A DNA stretch of 64,000 bases from an uncultured Puniceicoccaceae bacterium (GTDB taxonomy: Bacteria > Verrucomicrobiota > Verrucomicrobiia > Opitutales > Coraliomargaritaceae), in assembly GCA_905479975.1 (NCBI GenBank), contig CAJQOS010000053.1, positions 25,660-89,659 on the forward strand, written 5' to 3'. Shown here in pieces: positions 1-10,179 of this stretch; within the stretch, counting starts at the first letter, position 1; each line of letters starts with the position of its first letter. Made by a program: the position numbers and the translations under genes. Under the pieces are notes generated by a model. That model saw only the letters and a list, made by a program, of their open reading frames with translations. It was not told the origin of the DNA and ran no database searches.

Positions 1-721
1 ATGGCAGACGGTTCGTTTCAGCAAAGACCGAAACGAGAAAAATCAACGCAGAGAGCGGCTGCCAAATGACGAGCCATAGACCCGATTGCGACTCCACCAC
101 ACCGAAAAGCGAAAGACCGTAGTCAGAACCCGGAGCGGATGCCCACATAAATACAGGGAGAATGGAAAGTCCCATCGCCAACTCGTAAGACACCATTTGC
201 GCGGATGCTCGAATCGCACCGAGGAATGGATACTTACTGTTCGAAGACCAACCAGCCAGCACGATACCATACACACCGAGCGAAGAAACGCCCAAGATGA
301 AGAGCATGCCGACATCGATATTCGCAAGCACGAGTGGCTGCACCACTCCCGTCGGATCCACGTAGCGACCGAACGGCAACACGACCATGGTGGTCAATGC
401 TGGAGCGAGCGCTAAGATCGGCGCGAGGTAGTAATAGCCCTTCTTCACGTGACCTGGTGTGATCTCCTCCTTGAAGAGGAACTTCAGACCATCGGCTACG
501 GGCTGAAAGACCCCCAAGCGTGTAAGGATGTTACCGAGAATCGGAATATGTCCGAGCAATGGCAAGCGTGTGCGATTCGGGCCAGTGCGGCCTTGAATCC
601 AACTGGACACCTTGCGCTCCGCGAGAACGGAGTAGCTGCAAAGCCCCATAAAGACGGAGATCATCGCGACTGAGAAAACAATCGGTAAGACGAACGGAAG
701 CGAGTTTGTTAGGTATTCCAT
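1..721 (-). CDS. nuoH: NADH-quinone oxidoreductase subunit H (partial)
   Basis: This is the membrane subunit of respiratory complex I that joins the proton-pumping arm to the quinone site. About 240 N-terminal residues are visible and the 3' end lies outside the window. The frame opens MEYLTNSLPFVLPIVF and contains the family signatures ERKVSSWIQGRTGPNR and QPVADGLKFLFKEE, then GRYVDP, SSNSKYPFLGAIRASAQMVS (the conserved quinone-site loop) and FAETNRLPF at the edge. It starts 15 bases after nuoG, which places it in the same operon. No frame break is seen. Confidence 0.93.
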   Translation of the reverse strand, partial: MEYLTNSLPFVLPIVFSVAMISVFMGLCSYSVLAERKVSSWIQGRTGPNRTRLPLLGHIPILGNILTRLGVFQPVADGLKFLFKEEITPGHVKKGYYYLAPILALAPALTTMVVLPFGRYVDPTGVVQPLVLANIDVGMLFILGVSSLGVYGIVLAGWSSNSKYPFLGAIRASAQMVSYELAMGLSILPVFMWASAPGSDYGLSLFGVVESQSGLWLVIWQPLSALIFLVSVFAETNRLP

Positions 722-736
722 GGCCGGCAATTTGCT

Positions 737-2458
<1,722 letters not shown>

Positions 2459-2462
2459 GGTC

Positions 2463-3827
2463 TTAGATCAGCGTGGTCTCCTTAGCTGGCTCTTGCCCTT
2501 CTTTGCGGCGGGCAGCTTGTTCGCGGGCTTTCTCCACGAACTCGTCTTTAAATTTAGCGATGAAACTTTGAACCGGCCAAGCGGCGGCTTCACCGAACGC
2601 ACAAATCGTGCGACCTGCGATTTGGTCAGCAATTGATTTCAATAAATCTGCATCTTCTTCACGTGCTTCGCCGTCACACATGCGCTGTGTGACCTTACGC
2701 ATCCATGGCACACCTTCGCGACATGGAGTGCACTGACCGCAACTTTCGTGGGCGTAGAAATAGTTCAAATTCGCAAGGGCTTCGACCATATCAGTCGAAT
2801 CATCCATCACGATCACACCACCGGAACCAGACATCGAACCGACTGCACCGAGGCTGTCGAAGTCCATGGGGATGTCTTCAATGCCCCAGTCGTATTCAGT
2901 GCCGTCTTTGAGTTTACCAGTGAAACGCTCGTCGGCGCGGAGAATCTTCGAAGACGAACCGCCTGGGATGACTGCCTTGAGCTTACGTCCAGGCTTGAGG
3001 CCACCGCAAACATCATTGATCAACTGTCCAAGCGTCAGCGCGGAACATGGAAACTCATAGTAACCAGGCTTTTGCACGTGACCAGACACACACCAAATAC
3101 GTGTGCCAGTGTTGCCCGGAGTGCCGATTTCAGAGAAGGCTTTGCCGCCCATGTCGATGATGTGCTTCACATCGCACAATGTCTCGACGTTGTTTACAAT
3201 CGTCGGGCACTGATACAGGCCGAGCGCTGCTGGGAAATATGGAGGCTTAATACGTGGATTCGCACGGTTGCCTTCGATCGATTCGATCAGGCCCGTCTCT
3301 TCACCACAAATGTATGCACCCGCGCCACGGTGGACGATGATGTCGCAGGAATAACCGGAGCCGAGAATGTTGTCGCCGAGTAGATTCTTCGCACGTGCTT
3401 CTTCGATCGCACGTTCGAGAATCTTGTAACCTTGGAAGAATTCGCCGCGGATATAAATGAAGGCGAGCTTTGCTTGAATCGCAAATGCGGTGCACATCAT
3501 GCCTTCGATCAACTGATGCGGATCTTGATGGATGATTTGACGATCCTTGAAAGTGCCTGGCTCAGATTCGTCCGCATTACAGACGAGGTAGATCGGCTTT
3601 CCTGACTTACGGTCGAGGAATTCCCACTTCATGCCGGCAGGGAAACCCGCGCCGCCACGTCCGCGCACACCAGAAGTCAGCACGTCCGCGCAGATATCTT
3701 CAGGCTTCAGCGTGACCGCATGCTTGAGTTGCTCGTAGCCACCGTGCTTGATGTAGCAATCGATATCGTTGGTGTAGCCGGGCTCATCAACGTGCTTAAA
3801 AATCAGCCTTTTTTGCTCTAGCGCCAT
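2463..3827 (-). CDS. nuoF: NADH-quinone oxidoreductase subunit F
   Basis: This flavoprotein oxidises NADH and passes electrons to the complex I iron-sulfur chain. It has 454 residues, normal for the family. The FMN/NADH glycine-rich loop GRGGAGFPAG lies at residues 56-65, with YICGEETGLIESIEG in the middle. The N3 4Fe-4S ligands are in ESCGQCTPCREG (around residue 360) plus the later Cys in GRTICAFGEAA. The C-terminus after the cluster domain is short and charged. The start at 3827 (MALEQKRLIF) lies 49 bases after nuoE. It is co-transcribed with nuoE and nuoG by position. Confidence 0.95.
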   Translation of the reverse strand: MALEQKRLIFKHVDEPGYTNDIDCYIKHGGYEQLKHAVTLKPEDICADVLTSGVRGRGGAGFPAGMKWEFLDRKSGKPIYLVCNADESEPGTFKDRQIIHQDPHQLIEGMMCTAFAIQAKLAFIYIRGEFFQGYKILERAIEEARAKNLLGDNILGSGYSCDIIVHRGAGAYICGEETGLIESIEGNRANPRIKPPYFPAALGLYQCPTIVNNVETLCDVKHIIDMGGKAFSEIGTPGNTGTRIWCVSGHVQKPGYYEFPCSALTLGQLINDVCGGLKPGRKLKAVIPGGSSSKILRADERFTGKLKDGTEYDWGIEDIPMDFDSLGAVGSMSGSGGVIVMDDSTDMVEALANLNYFYAHESCGQCTPCREGVPWMRKVTQRMCDGEAREEDADLLKSIADQIAGRTICAFGEAAAWPVQSFIAKFKDEFVEKAREQAARRKEGQEPAKETTLI

Positions 3828-3876
3828 GGGATGATGTATTAGGATTTAAAAAATTAAGAATTAGGAATGGTTAGCC

Positions 3877-4356
3877 TTACAGCGTTCCATTTTTGATTTT
3901 AGCAGCGAGCTCGGACGCCTTGTCCGGATCGATATCAGTATATTCGTCTTCGCCGACCATAACGACTGGGCCTTTACCGCAGTCTGCGTGACATTCGACA
4001 AACTCAAGTGTCACCGAACCGTCTTCACTGGTGTGGCCGACCTTGCAGTTGAACTCTTTCTCTAGGCGCTCACAGGTCTGATACGCTCCAGCGAGTGCAC
4101 AAGGCAGCGTGCGGCAAACGCGCACGTGGTGCTTACCGGTCGGCTCCGTGCGGAGCATCGGGTAGAATGTAACCAACTCAAGAATGTTGATCGGCTGCAG
4201 TTCCAAGCGTGCTGCAATCCACTCCATCGCCTCGTTCGAAAGATAGCCCTGATCCTCTTGCACCAAGTGGCACAAGGGCAGCGCGGCGCTCTTCATCGTC
4301 GGGTAACGCGGCACCAGCTTATCAATTTTTTCGATTGTTTCGGATCTTAAGTTCAT
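3877..4356 (-). CDS. nuoE: NADH-quinone oxidoreductase subunit E
   Basis: This is the thioredoxin-fold 2Fe-2S subunit (cluster N1a) of the NADH dehydrogenase arm, 159 residues. All four cluster cysteines are seen: C81 and C86 in CRTLPC, C122 and C126 in CHADC. The N-terminal helical part (LVQEDQGYLSNEAMEWIA) is typical. The flanking gaps (3828-3876 and 4357-4464) are AT-rich compared with the genes and hold short copies of a CTAATT-type motif. The gene lies between nuoD and nuoF in the usual order. Confidence 0.94.
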   Translation of the reverse strand: MNLRSETIEKIDKLVPRYPTMKSAALPLCHLVQEDQGYLSNEAMEWIAARLELQPINILELVTFYPMLRTEPTGKHHVRVCRTLPCALAGAYQTCERLEKEFNCKVGHTSEDGSVTLEFVECHADCGKGPVVMVGEDEYTDIDPDKASELAAKIKNGTL

Positions 4357-4437
4357 CGTTTAGAGGGAGTGGAAAGTGAGGAGTGAAAAGTGGAGAGTGT
4401 TTCCAGTGTTTTCCAAATTTCAATGTTTCCAGTTTTC

Positions 4438-4465
4438 GTAATTCCTAATTTGTAATTCCTAATTC
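4438..4465. repeat. 14-bp tandem duplication between nuoE and nuoD
   Basis: Two head-to-tail copies of GTAATTCCTAATT(T/C) lie at 4438-4451 and 4452-4465, running into the nuoD stop codon. A related AATTAGGAAT stretch occurs in the nuoE-nuoF gap near 3860. These are short and low in complexity. No function is inferred. Confidence 0.6.
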
Positions 4466-5703
4466 TACCTATCGCATTCACCCATCACAAAGTCGAGCGA
4501 TCCAAGGATCACAGTGATGTCGGTCAAATAGTGGCCAGGAATCAGTTTATCGAGGATACTGAGGTTACAGAAAGACGGCCCACGAACCTTCAAACGATAT
4601 GGCACACCCCCACCCTTCGAAGCGATAAAGAAGCCGAGCGCACCCTTCGGGTTTTCAGCTTCGAAATACGCCTCACCGGCAGGAATCTGCGGACCTTCGG
4701 TCGTAATCATGAAGTTCTGAATCAATTCTTCCATGCTGGTCAGCACTTTCGACTTTTGCGGAGCGAAGATCTTCTTCGCATCCTCGGCATAGTAAGAACC
4801 TTCAGGAAATTTATCGATACACTGGCGAATGATTCCAACACTCTGGCGAATCTCCTCCGCACGCATCAAATAGCGGTCGTAGCAGTCACCGTTGGTGCCG
4901 ATCGGCACGTCAAAATCGTAATTCTCATAGCCGAGATACGGTTTGTCCTTACGAAGGTCTAAATCAATACCACAAGCGCGGAGATTTGGCCCAGTCAGAC
5001 CGTAAGATAACGCGTCCTCCTTAGAGATTGCACCGATACCGACGGTGCGATCCATGAAAATGCGGTTACGAGTCAGAAGCTTATCCACCTGATCGAGCAC
5101 TGGCAGCACGCCCTTACAGAAATCAAGCACACGGCCAAGCCAGCCTTCAGGAATGTCGCGAGCGACACCGCCGATACGTGTGTAACTGGTAGTGAAACGT
5201 GCGCCGGTCAATTCTTCGAACAAAGTGTAGAGCTTTTCACGTTCCGTGAAAGTATACATGAACACCGTCCATGCGCCCGCATCCATGCCGTAAACTCCAA
5301 CCCCCAATAGGTGCGAAGAGACACGCGCCAACTCGCAGCAAAGCAAACGAATCGCTTGGCAACGCTCAGGCACTTCGAGGTTCGCCAACTTCTCAACTGT
5401 CATCGCATAAGCGACGTTATTGGAAAGCGGTGCAATGTAGTCCAACCGGTCTGTATACGGCACGAACTGGTTATAAGTCATGTTCTCGGCAATTTTCTCG
5501 GTGCCGCGGTGCAGGTAGCCGATCACTGGCTCACACTTTTTAACGACATCGCCGTCGAGCTCCATCTTCAGGCGCAACACGCCGTGAGTGGTCGGGTGCG
5601 AAGGCCCGACGTTGAGCATCATGGTCTCGCCAGAGAGTTCGCCTTCGGCATCGCTTGCGCGCGCCCCGGCATCTCCGATTGAAATTTCTTTGGTAGTGGC
5701 CAT
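4465..5703 (-). CDS. nuoD: NADH-quinone oxidoreductase subunit D
   Basis: This is the 49-kDa subunit forming much of the quinone pocket of complex I, 412 residues. The N-terminus contains GPSHPTTHGVLRL, with the conserved quinone-site His of the HPTTHG loop. GYLHRGTEKIAE and the C-terminal FVMGECDR follow. A roughly 25-residue N-terminal extension before MMLNVGPSHP is somewhat longer than in many homologues, so a start at the second Met cluster cannot be excluded. It is a separate gene here, not fused to nuoC as in E. coli. The gap to nuoC is 13 bases. Confidence 0.95.
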   Translation of the reverse strand: MATTKEISIGDAGARASDAEGELSGETMMLNVGPSHPTTHGVLRLKMELDGDVVKKCEPVIGYLHRGTEKIAENMTYNQFVPYTDRLDYIAPLSNNVAYAMTVEKLANLEVPERCQAIRLLCCELARVSSHLLGVGVYGMDAGAWTVFMYTFTEREKLYTLFEELTGARFTTSYTRIGGVARDIPEGWLGRVLDFCKGVLPVLDQVDKLLTRNRIFMDRTVGIGAISKEDALSYGLTGPNLRACGIDLDLRKDKPYLGYENYDFDVPIGTNGDCYDRYLMRAEEIRQSVGIIRQCIDKFPEGSYYAEDAKKIFAPQKSKVLTSMEELIQNFMITTEGPQIPAGEAYFEAENPKGALGFFIASKGGGVPYRLKVRGPSFCNLSILDKLIPGHYLTDITVILGSLDFVMGECDR

Positions 5704-5716
5704 TTAAAAAATCCTC

Positions 5717-6334
5717 TTATTTCCCGCAGGGTTTTACCTTCTTCTCGTTCCAGCTCTGATCCTTCGCGCTTGGCTCGGTCTGGCTCATCGGCCCATCAGC
5801 GGACGAGACGAACGGACCGCCCATCATCGGCGCAGGCAATACAGACGCACCAGTGGTTTCGGCGACATCAGCAGCCGGAAGCGGCACTTCAATACCCGCC
5901 AATGGGAAATCTTTACGCAGTGGATGATACGGATACTCATCCCACATCAAAATACGTGTCAGATCAGGGTGTGCTTCGTAGCGAATACCCATCAAATCGT
6001 ATGTCTCACGCTCGTGCCAATTCGCCGAAGCAAAAAGACCACACAGCGAAGGCAGCGATGGATTGATGTCATCCGCGCAATCGGCAGCCACACGAAGATA
6101 CTCGTGCTTCGTCGTCGAAAGAAAATGGTAGATTCCGGTAAACCTTGGACTCTGCGCATCCCAATCGATCGCAGTGACATCAACCAACATATCGTAGCCA
6201 AAGTCATCGCGTAGCGCCGTGCACAGCTCGATCAGCTGATCCGCAGGGCAGTTCAAAGCGGTATGGTCCGAAGACTCGCGCTCTGTGAGAGTTTCAAAAC
6301 GCTCCTTTAGTAGAGCCAAATCACTGGTAATCAT
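5717..6334 (-). CDS. nuoC: NADH-quinone oxidoreductase subunit C
   Basis: This is the 30-kDa subunit of the peripheral arm of complex I, 205 residues. The family signature near the middle is clear: ERETYDLMGIRYEAHPDL followed by HPLRKDFPLAG. After the conserved domain there is a roughly 45-residue polar tail rich in Pro, Ala and Lys that is not part of the core family and is probably disordered. The start at 6334 is 3 bases after the end of nuoB, consistent with translational coupling. Confidence 0.93.
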   Translation of the reverse strand: MITSDLALLKERFETLTERESSDHTALNCPADQLIELCTALRDDFGYDMLVDVTAIDWDAQSPRFTGIYHFLSTTKHEYLRVAADCADDINPSLPSLCGLFASANWHERETYDLMGIRYEAHPDLTRILMWDEYPYHPLRKDFPLAGIEVPLPAADVAETTGASVLPAPMMGGPFVSSADGPMSQTEPSAKDQSWNEKKVKPCGK

Positions 6335-6337
6335 AGC

Positions 6338-6901
6338 TTAACTTTCCTTCGCAGCTCCGGCCAATTCCGCAGAATCCGCCTTTTTAGGGATCAAGTTCTT
6401 TACCGAACGCTCGGTGCCGATCTTGTCTTGCAATTTAATCATCGCATCCAGCAATGCCTCCGGACGCGGAGGACAACCACTGATATAAACATCTACTGGG
6501 ATAATGTTATCCACGCCTTGCAGCGTCGCATACGAGCGATACATACCGCCTGTGCTCGCACAAGCGCCCATCGCCACGACCCATTTCGGCTCGGCCATCT
6601 GGTCGTAAATACGACGCACCACTTCTGCCATCTTGTAAGTCACCGTGCCCGCAACGATCATGCAATCTGCCTGACGCGGCGAGAATCGCATGACTTCCAT
6701 CCCGAATCGGGAGATGTCGAAGCGCGCACCACCGGCACCCATGAGTTCGATCGCGCAACAAGCGAGGCCCATCGGCATCGGCCAGACCGAGTGCTTGCGA
6801 ATCCAGTTAATTACAGCATCCGCCTGAGTGACAATGACTTCACCCTCGACCTTACTATCATAAGCTATGGTTGTATTTTGCATGCTAATTGTGAGACCCA
6901 T
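6338..6901 (-). CDS. nuoB: NADH-quinone oxidoreductase subunit B
   Basis: This subunit carries the terminal 4Fe-4S cluster N2 that reduces quinone, 187 residues. All cluster ligands are present: C48-C49 in GLACCAIE, C114 in MGACAS and C143 in [11 protein letters not shown] good ribosome-binding site (GAGGGAG) sits 8-14 bases before the ATG at 6901, unusual for this window. It is the first gene of the nuo cluster. The upstream 197 bases hold no nuoA-like frame, so nuoA must be elsewhere or missing. Confidence 0.95.
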   Translation of the reverse strand: MGLTISMQNTTIAYDSKVEGEVIVTQADAVINWIRKHSVWPMPMGLACCAIELMGAGGARFDISRFGMEVMRFSPRQADCMIVAGTVTYKMAEVVRRIYDQMAEPKWVVAMGACASTGGMYRSYATLQGVDNIIPVDVYISGCPPRPEALLDAMIKLQDKIGTERSVKNLIPKKADSAELAGAAKES

Positions 6902-7098
6902 AAGTGGACTCCCTCAAAACGCTGAGACCCTAATTTTAAGCCTATCTCATGCAAGCTACAATTTGACTTAATCGTCACAAGAAGCGCCGCTACACACAAA
7001 AAAAACACCTCAAAGTCGTCAAAGGCCGTACAGATGCGGACATCTAAAGACAAATATATCCATCAAGCAGACTTGTCAGAACTTCCCAACGAGCTACC
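6902..7098. promoter_or_regulatory. Divergent promoter region between nuoB and gdhA
   Basis: This 197-base AT-richer gap separates two divergently transcribed genes and must hold both promoters. A TTGACT and several A-runs are visible near 6963-7010, but no convincing -35/-10 pair can be chosen by eye. No open frame resembling nuoA is found on either strand. Confidence 0.45.
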
Positions 7099-8433
7099 AT
7101 GATCCCCATGGAATCCTGCAATACCCAAGCCTGCCAATCCGCCCGTGAAATCTTCCACGAACTCGAAGAATACTACGACGACCACAATCTCTACTTCCAG
7201 ACCATTGGCTCCGTGCTCGAAGCGGCAACTGCGCTGAATGTGCCCCATCGGCTGAAACTCATCCTCACTCAGCCGAAGAACGAAATCATGGTGCACTTCC
7301 CTGTCCAAATGGACGATGGCACTTGGCAACTATTCAAAGGCTACCGCGTGCAACACAACAACGTGCTCGGCCCCTACAAGGGCGGCATTCGCTATCACCC
7401 CGAGGTCAAGCTCGACGAGGTCAAGACGCTCTCCCTATTAATGACCATGAAGTGCGCCCTCGCCCGCCTCCCCTTTGGTGGAGCCAAAGGCGCGCTCAAA
7501 ATCGACCCGCGTGGCGTCAGCCAACACGAGCTCATGCGCGTCACCCGCCGACTCACCGCAGCACTCGGCGAAAACATCGGCCCCGACTACGACATCCCTG
7601 CACCCGACGTCGGCACCAACTCTCAAGTCATGGCTTGGATGGCCGACACGTATATCAACTTCTCCGGCTCATCCCATAAAGTGACCGCTCGCAGCGTCGT
7701 CACTGGCAAGCCGCTGGAATTCGGCGGATCTGCAGGTCGCGACAAAGCCACTGGGCAAGGCCTCGTCTATGTGCTCGACGCTCTACTCCCCGACATGGGC
7801 ATCAAACTCAACGAATCCACTTGCAGCCTGATCGGTTATGGGAACGTCGGCTCCTGGACCGCACGCCTCCTCCAGCAACGCGGCACCACACTCAAAGCAG
7901 TCATGGATCATACCGGTGCGATTTTCAACGAAGCAGGCATCGACGCCGAAGCCCTCGCCCAGCACGTGCAAACCACCGGCGGGGTCAAAGACTACGCCGA
8001 GGCTCAAGCCATCAGCAACGAAACCTTCTACGCCACCCCCGTCGATCTCTTCATCCCCGCCGCGCTCGAACAAATGGTCGACCTCGAACACGCCAAGCAC
8101 ATTCAGTGCAAAGTGCTGGTCGAAGGCGCGAATGCCCCCACCACGCCACACGCCGAGCGCTACCTACTCGACAAAGGCGTCGAAGTGCTACCCGCCATCC
8201 TGTGCAACGCCGGTGGCGTCACCGTCAGTTATTTTGAGTGGAAACAAAACCGCCAATCCGAGACATGGGACGAAGAACTCGTCGATGAACGCCTCAAAAA
8301 GACCATGACCCGCTCCGCCGAGCGCGTGCTAGCGATGGCCAAGCAGCTCGACTGCAACATGCGCATCGCGTCCTACGCCTCCGCGATTGAACACATTAAT
8401 AAAGTCTACGACCTCCGCGGCGTCTTCCCATAA
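7099..8433 (+). CDS. gdhA: Glutamate dehydrogenase (Glu/Leu/Phe/Val dehydrogenase family)
   Basis: This enzyme interconverts glutamate and 2-oxoglutarate plus ammonia, 444 residues. The substrate domain has GPYKGGIRYHPEV and the catalytic-lysine motif LPFGGAKGAL. The Rossmann domain has LIGYGNVGSWTARLL, and the C-terminal part has VEGANAPTTPHAE and ILCNAGGVTVSYFEW. Length and motifs match the hexameric bacterial enzymes. The C-terminal NAGGVTVSYFEWKQN is more like the NAD-type subgroup, but cofactor choice cannot be fixed by eye. An in-frame Met three codons downstream of the chosen start is an alternative. Confidence 0.93.
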   Translation: MIPMESCNTQACQSAREIFHELEEYYDDHNLYFQTIGSVLEAATALNVPHRLKLILTQPKNEIMVHFPVQMDDGTWQLFKGYRVQHNNVLGPYKGGIRYHPEVKLDEVKTLSLLMTMKCALARLPFGGAKGALKIDPRGVSQHELMRVTRRLTAALGENIGPDYDIPAPDVGTNSQVMAWMADTYINFSGSSHKVTARSVVTGKPLEFGGSAGRDKATGQGLVYVLDALLPDMGIKLNESTCSLIGYGNVGSWTARLLQQRGTTLKAVMDHTGAIFNEAGIDAEALAQHVQTTGGVKDYAEAQAISNETFYATPVDLFIPAALEQMVDLEHAKHIQCKVLVEGANAPTTPHAERYLLDKGVEVLPAILCNAGGVTVSYFEWKQNRQSETWDEELVDERLKKTMTRSAERVLAMAKQLDCNMRIASYASAIEHINKVYDLRGVFP

Positions 8434-8474
8434 TTCTGCAGAGCCGAATGATGGGAGTGATCCGACCTGCGGTC

Positions 8475-8510
8475 GAGTGATGCCTTCGGCAAATGAGAGT
8501 GATGAGTGAC
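8475..8510 (+). repeat. Dispersed CCTTCGGC repeat, copy 1
   Basis: The core TGATGCCTTCGGCAAATGAG, followed by AGTGATGAGTGAC, matches copies at 10067-10103 (plus) and 46409-46447 (minus). This copy has a damaged palindrome: CGCCTTCGGCG in the others is TGCCTTCGGCA here, still self-complementary. Confidence 0.65.
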
Positions 8511-8845
8511 AGGAGGATGGACACTCTGGTCCATCTACAGTGCCCGGCGTTGAACCTTTCATGTTGAGCGTTCATTCAATCGGTCACGGCATCCTCTGGA
8601 ACGTCACAAAAATTTGATCCAACTACGGTAATGACAACGAATGAGCCGGAAGTTTGCATACGTGCGGCTTCGCCGCGCTAAGGCATTGACAGCGCCGAAT
8701 TTGTCCTTCAAATCCTTACACATCGTTTACATAGCACGCGTAGCCCAGAGCTCGCAACGAAGCGGACCCGGCGTCCACCTGAGAGCTTAAACAGCGATAC
8801 ACTCTCTTAATCTTCGGATATCTATCTGTAGATTTACGCGAAGTA

Positions 8846-8860
8846 GAACACCACGTGTTC
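8846..8860. promoter_or_regulatory. Palindrome in the rho leader
   Basis: GAACAC-CAC-GTGTTC is a perfect 6+6 inverted repeat about 44 bases upstream of the rho start. It could be an operator or a small leader hairpin. rho is autoregulated in other bacteria, but nothing here proves a role. Confidence 0.35.
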
Positions 8861-8903
8861 GACACTTTCAAAGACTAATACTAGCCATCCGTGGCCGCTC
8901 AAC

Positions 8904-10049
8904 ATGAGTAACGAAGAAACAACCAAGGAAGCACCTAAGGACAATCTAATCGCAGTATCCGGCATTCTGGAAATCCTGCCGAACAAGACTGGCCAACTGC
9001 TCGACCCTGCCCGCAACGGCAAGACACGCCCGACTGATCCCTTCGTACCGACAGAGCTGATCAAGCGCTTCCGCCTGAAAAAAGGTCACTTCATCGAAGG
9101 CAACGCCATCAGTAACCCGCGCTTCCCAAACCCCAAGGTTCGCTTCATCGACACCGTCGATGGTGCCACCATGGAAGAGCGCAAAGGCCGCTACACTTTC
9201 CAACAGATGGTCTCCATCGCGCCCGACGAGCAAATCAAGCTTGCCGCCAAGGACGGCCGACTCACCACCCGCATCATGGATCTCTTCTGCCCGATCGGCA
9301 AAGGCACCCGCGGACTGATCGTCGCTCCACCTCGCACCGGTAAGACCACGATTCTGCACGACATCGCTCACGGTGTTAAAGAAAATCACCCCGAGTGCCA
9401 CCTCGTCGTGCTCCTCGTCGATGAGCGCCCTGAAGAAGTCACCGACTTCAAGCGCAGCGTCGATGCCGAGATCTACGCATCCTCCAACGACGAAGAGATT
9501 ACCAATCACACACGCCTCGCCGAAATCGCAATCGAGCGCGCCAAACATCTCGTCGAAGCGGGCAAGGACGTCGTCCTACTGCTCGACTCCATCACACGCC
9601 TCTCCCGTGCCTACAACGCCGCGACCGGCAAAGGTGGCCGCACGATGAGCGGTGGCCTCGACAGCCGCGCCCTCGAAAAACCGCGTCAATTTTTCTCCGC
9701 CGCCCGTAATTGCGAAGAAGGCGGCAGTCTCACAATTATTGCTACTGCCCTCGTGCAGACCGGCAGTAAGATGGACGACCTTATTTTCCAGGAATTCAAA
9801 GGCACCGGTAATATGGAAATGGTGCTCGACCGCAAAGCCGCCGAGCTACGTCTCTGGCCTGCGATCAACCTCAACGCCTCCGGCACCCGTAAGGAAGAAC
9901 TGATCCTCTCGGGTAAATATCTCGAAGGCGCTCAATTCCTGCGCCGCGCACTCGCCGGCCAAAAGATCGAAGATGCCGCCGAGATCATGATCGAACGCTT
10001 CAGCCTGACCAAGAACAACGACGAGTTCATCAAACTACTTGACCGCTAA
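8904..10049 (+). CDS. rho: Transcription termination factor Rho (derived RNA-binding domain)
   Basis: Rho is a hexameric RNA-DNA translocase that ends transcription, 381 residues against about 419 in E. coli. The ATPase core is intact: P-loop [13 protein letters not shown] (E. coli has APPKAGKT), Walker [17 protein letters not shown], the Q-loop region [18 protein letters not shown], and [11 protein letters not shown]. The N-terminal helical part is nearly absent. The cold-shock-like RNA-binding domain reads [16 protein letters not shown], so the RNP1 motif GFGFLR of classical Rho is not preserved. RNA specificity may therefore differ from E. coli. It stands alone between repeat-bearing intergenic regions. 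Confidence 0.95.
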   Translation: MSNEETTKEAPKDNLIAVSGILEILPNKTGQLLDPARNGKTRPTDPFVPTELIKRFRLKKGHFIEGNAISNPRFPNPKVRFIDTVDGATMEERKGRYTFQQMVSIAPDEQIKLAAKDGRLTTRIMDLFCPIGKGTRGLIVAPPRTGKTTILHDIAHGVKENHPECHLVVLLVDERPEEVTDFKRSVDAEIYASSNDEEITNHTRLAEIAIERAKHLVEAGKDVVLLLDSITRLSRAYNAATGKGGRTMSGGLDSRALEKPRQFFSAARNCEEGGSLTIIATALVQTGSKMDDLIFQEFKGTGNMEMVLDRKAAELRLWPAINLNASGTRKEELILSGKYLEGAQFLRRALAGQKIEDAAEIMIERFSLTKNNDEFIKLLDR

Positions 10050-10179
10050 GGGCGGCAACGCCGCCCAGTGATTCGCCTTCGGCGAGTGATAGTGAGCAGT
10101 GACACAGACATTTCTGTCTGTTCCAGCGTATAGTGACAGGCAGAAATGCCTGTATCACGTCGATCCGCCCTCACCCGAC
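10050..10179. repeat. Repeat-bearing region downstream of rho
   Basis: Copy 2 of the dispersed repeat lies at 10067-10103 (ATTCGCCTTCGGCGAGTGAT core). It is followed by two hairpin motifs: ACAGACATTTCTGTCTGT at 10104-10121 and ACAGGCAGAAATGCCTGT at 10136-10153. A GGCGGCAACGCCGCC hairpin directly after the rho stop (10051-10065) may act as a terminator stem, but it has no T-run. Confidence 0.6.

Larger units (their letters stand above)
8434..8903. other. 470-base intergenic region between gdhA and rho
   Basis: No coding frame is supported here. Starting near 8475 it holds a dispersed repeat seen again downstream of rho and upstream of the transposase unit. Then comes a GGAGGATGGACACTC block (8512-8526) shared with the insertion inside the RND pump gene near 27259. 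The last 100 bases are the rho leader, with a palindrome at 8846-8860. Confidence 0.7.

Noticed and set aside
6865..7053. Short minus-strand frame upstream of nuoB as a possible nuoA
   Set aside because: It has no NuoA motifs or three-helix pattern and overlaps the nuoB start.
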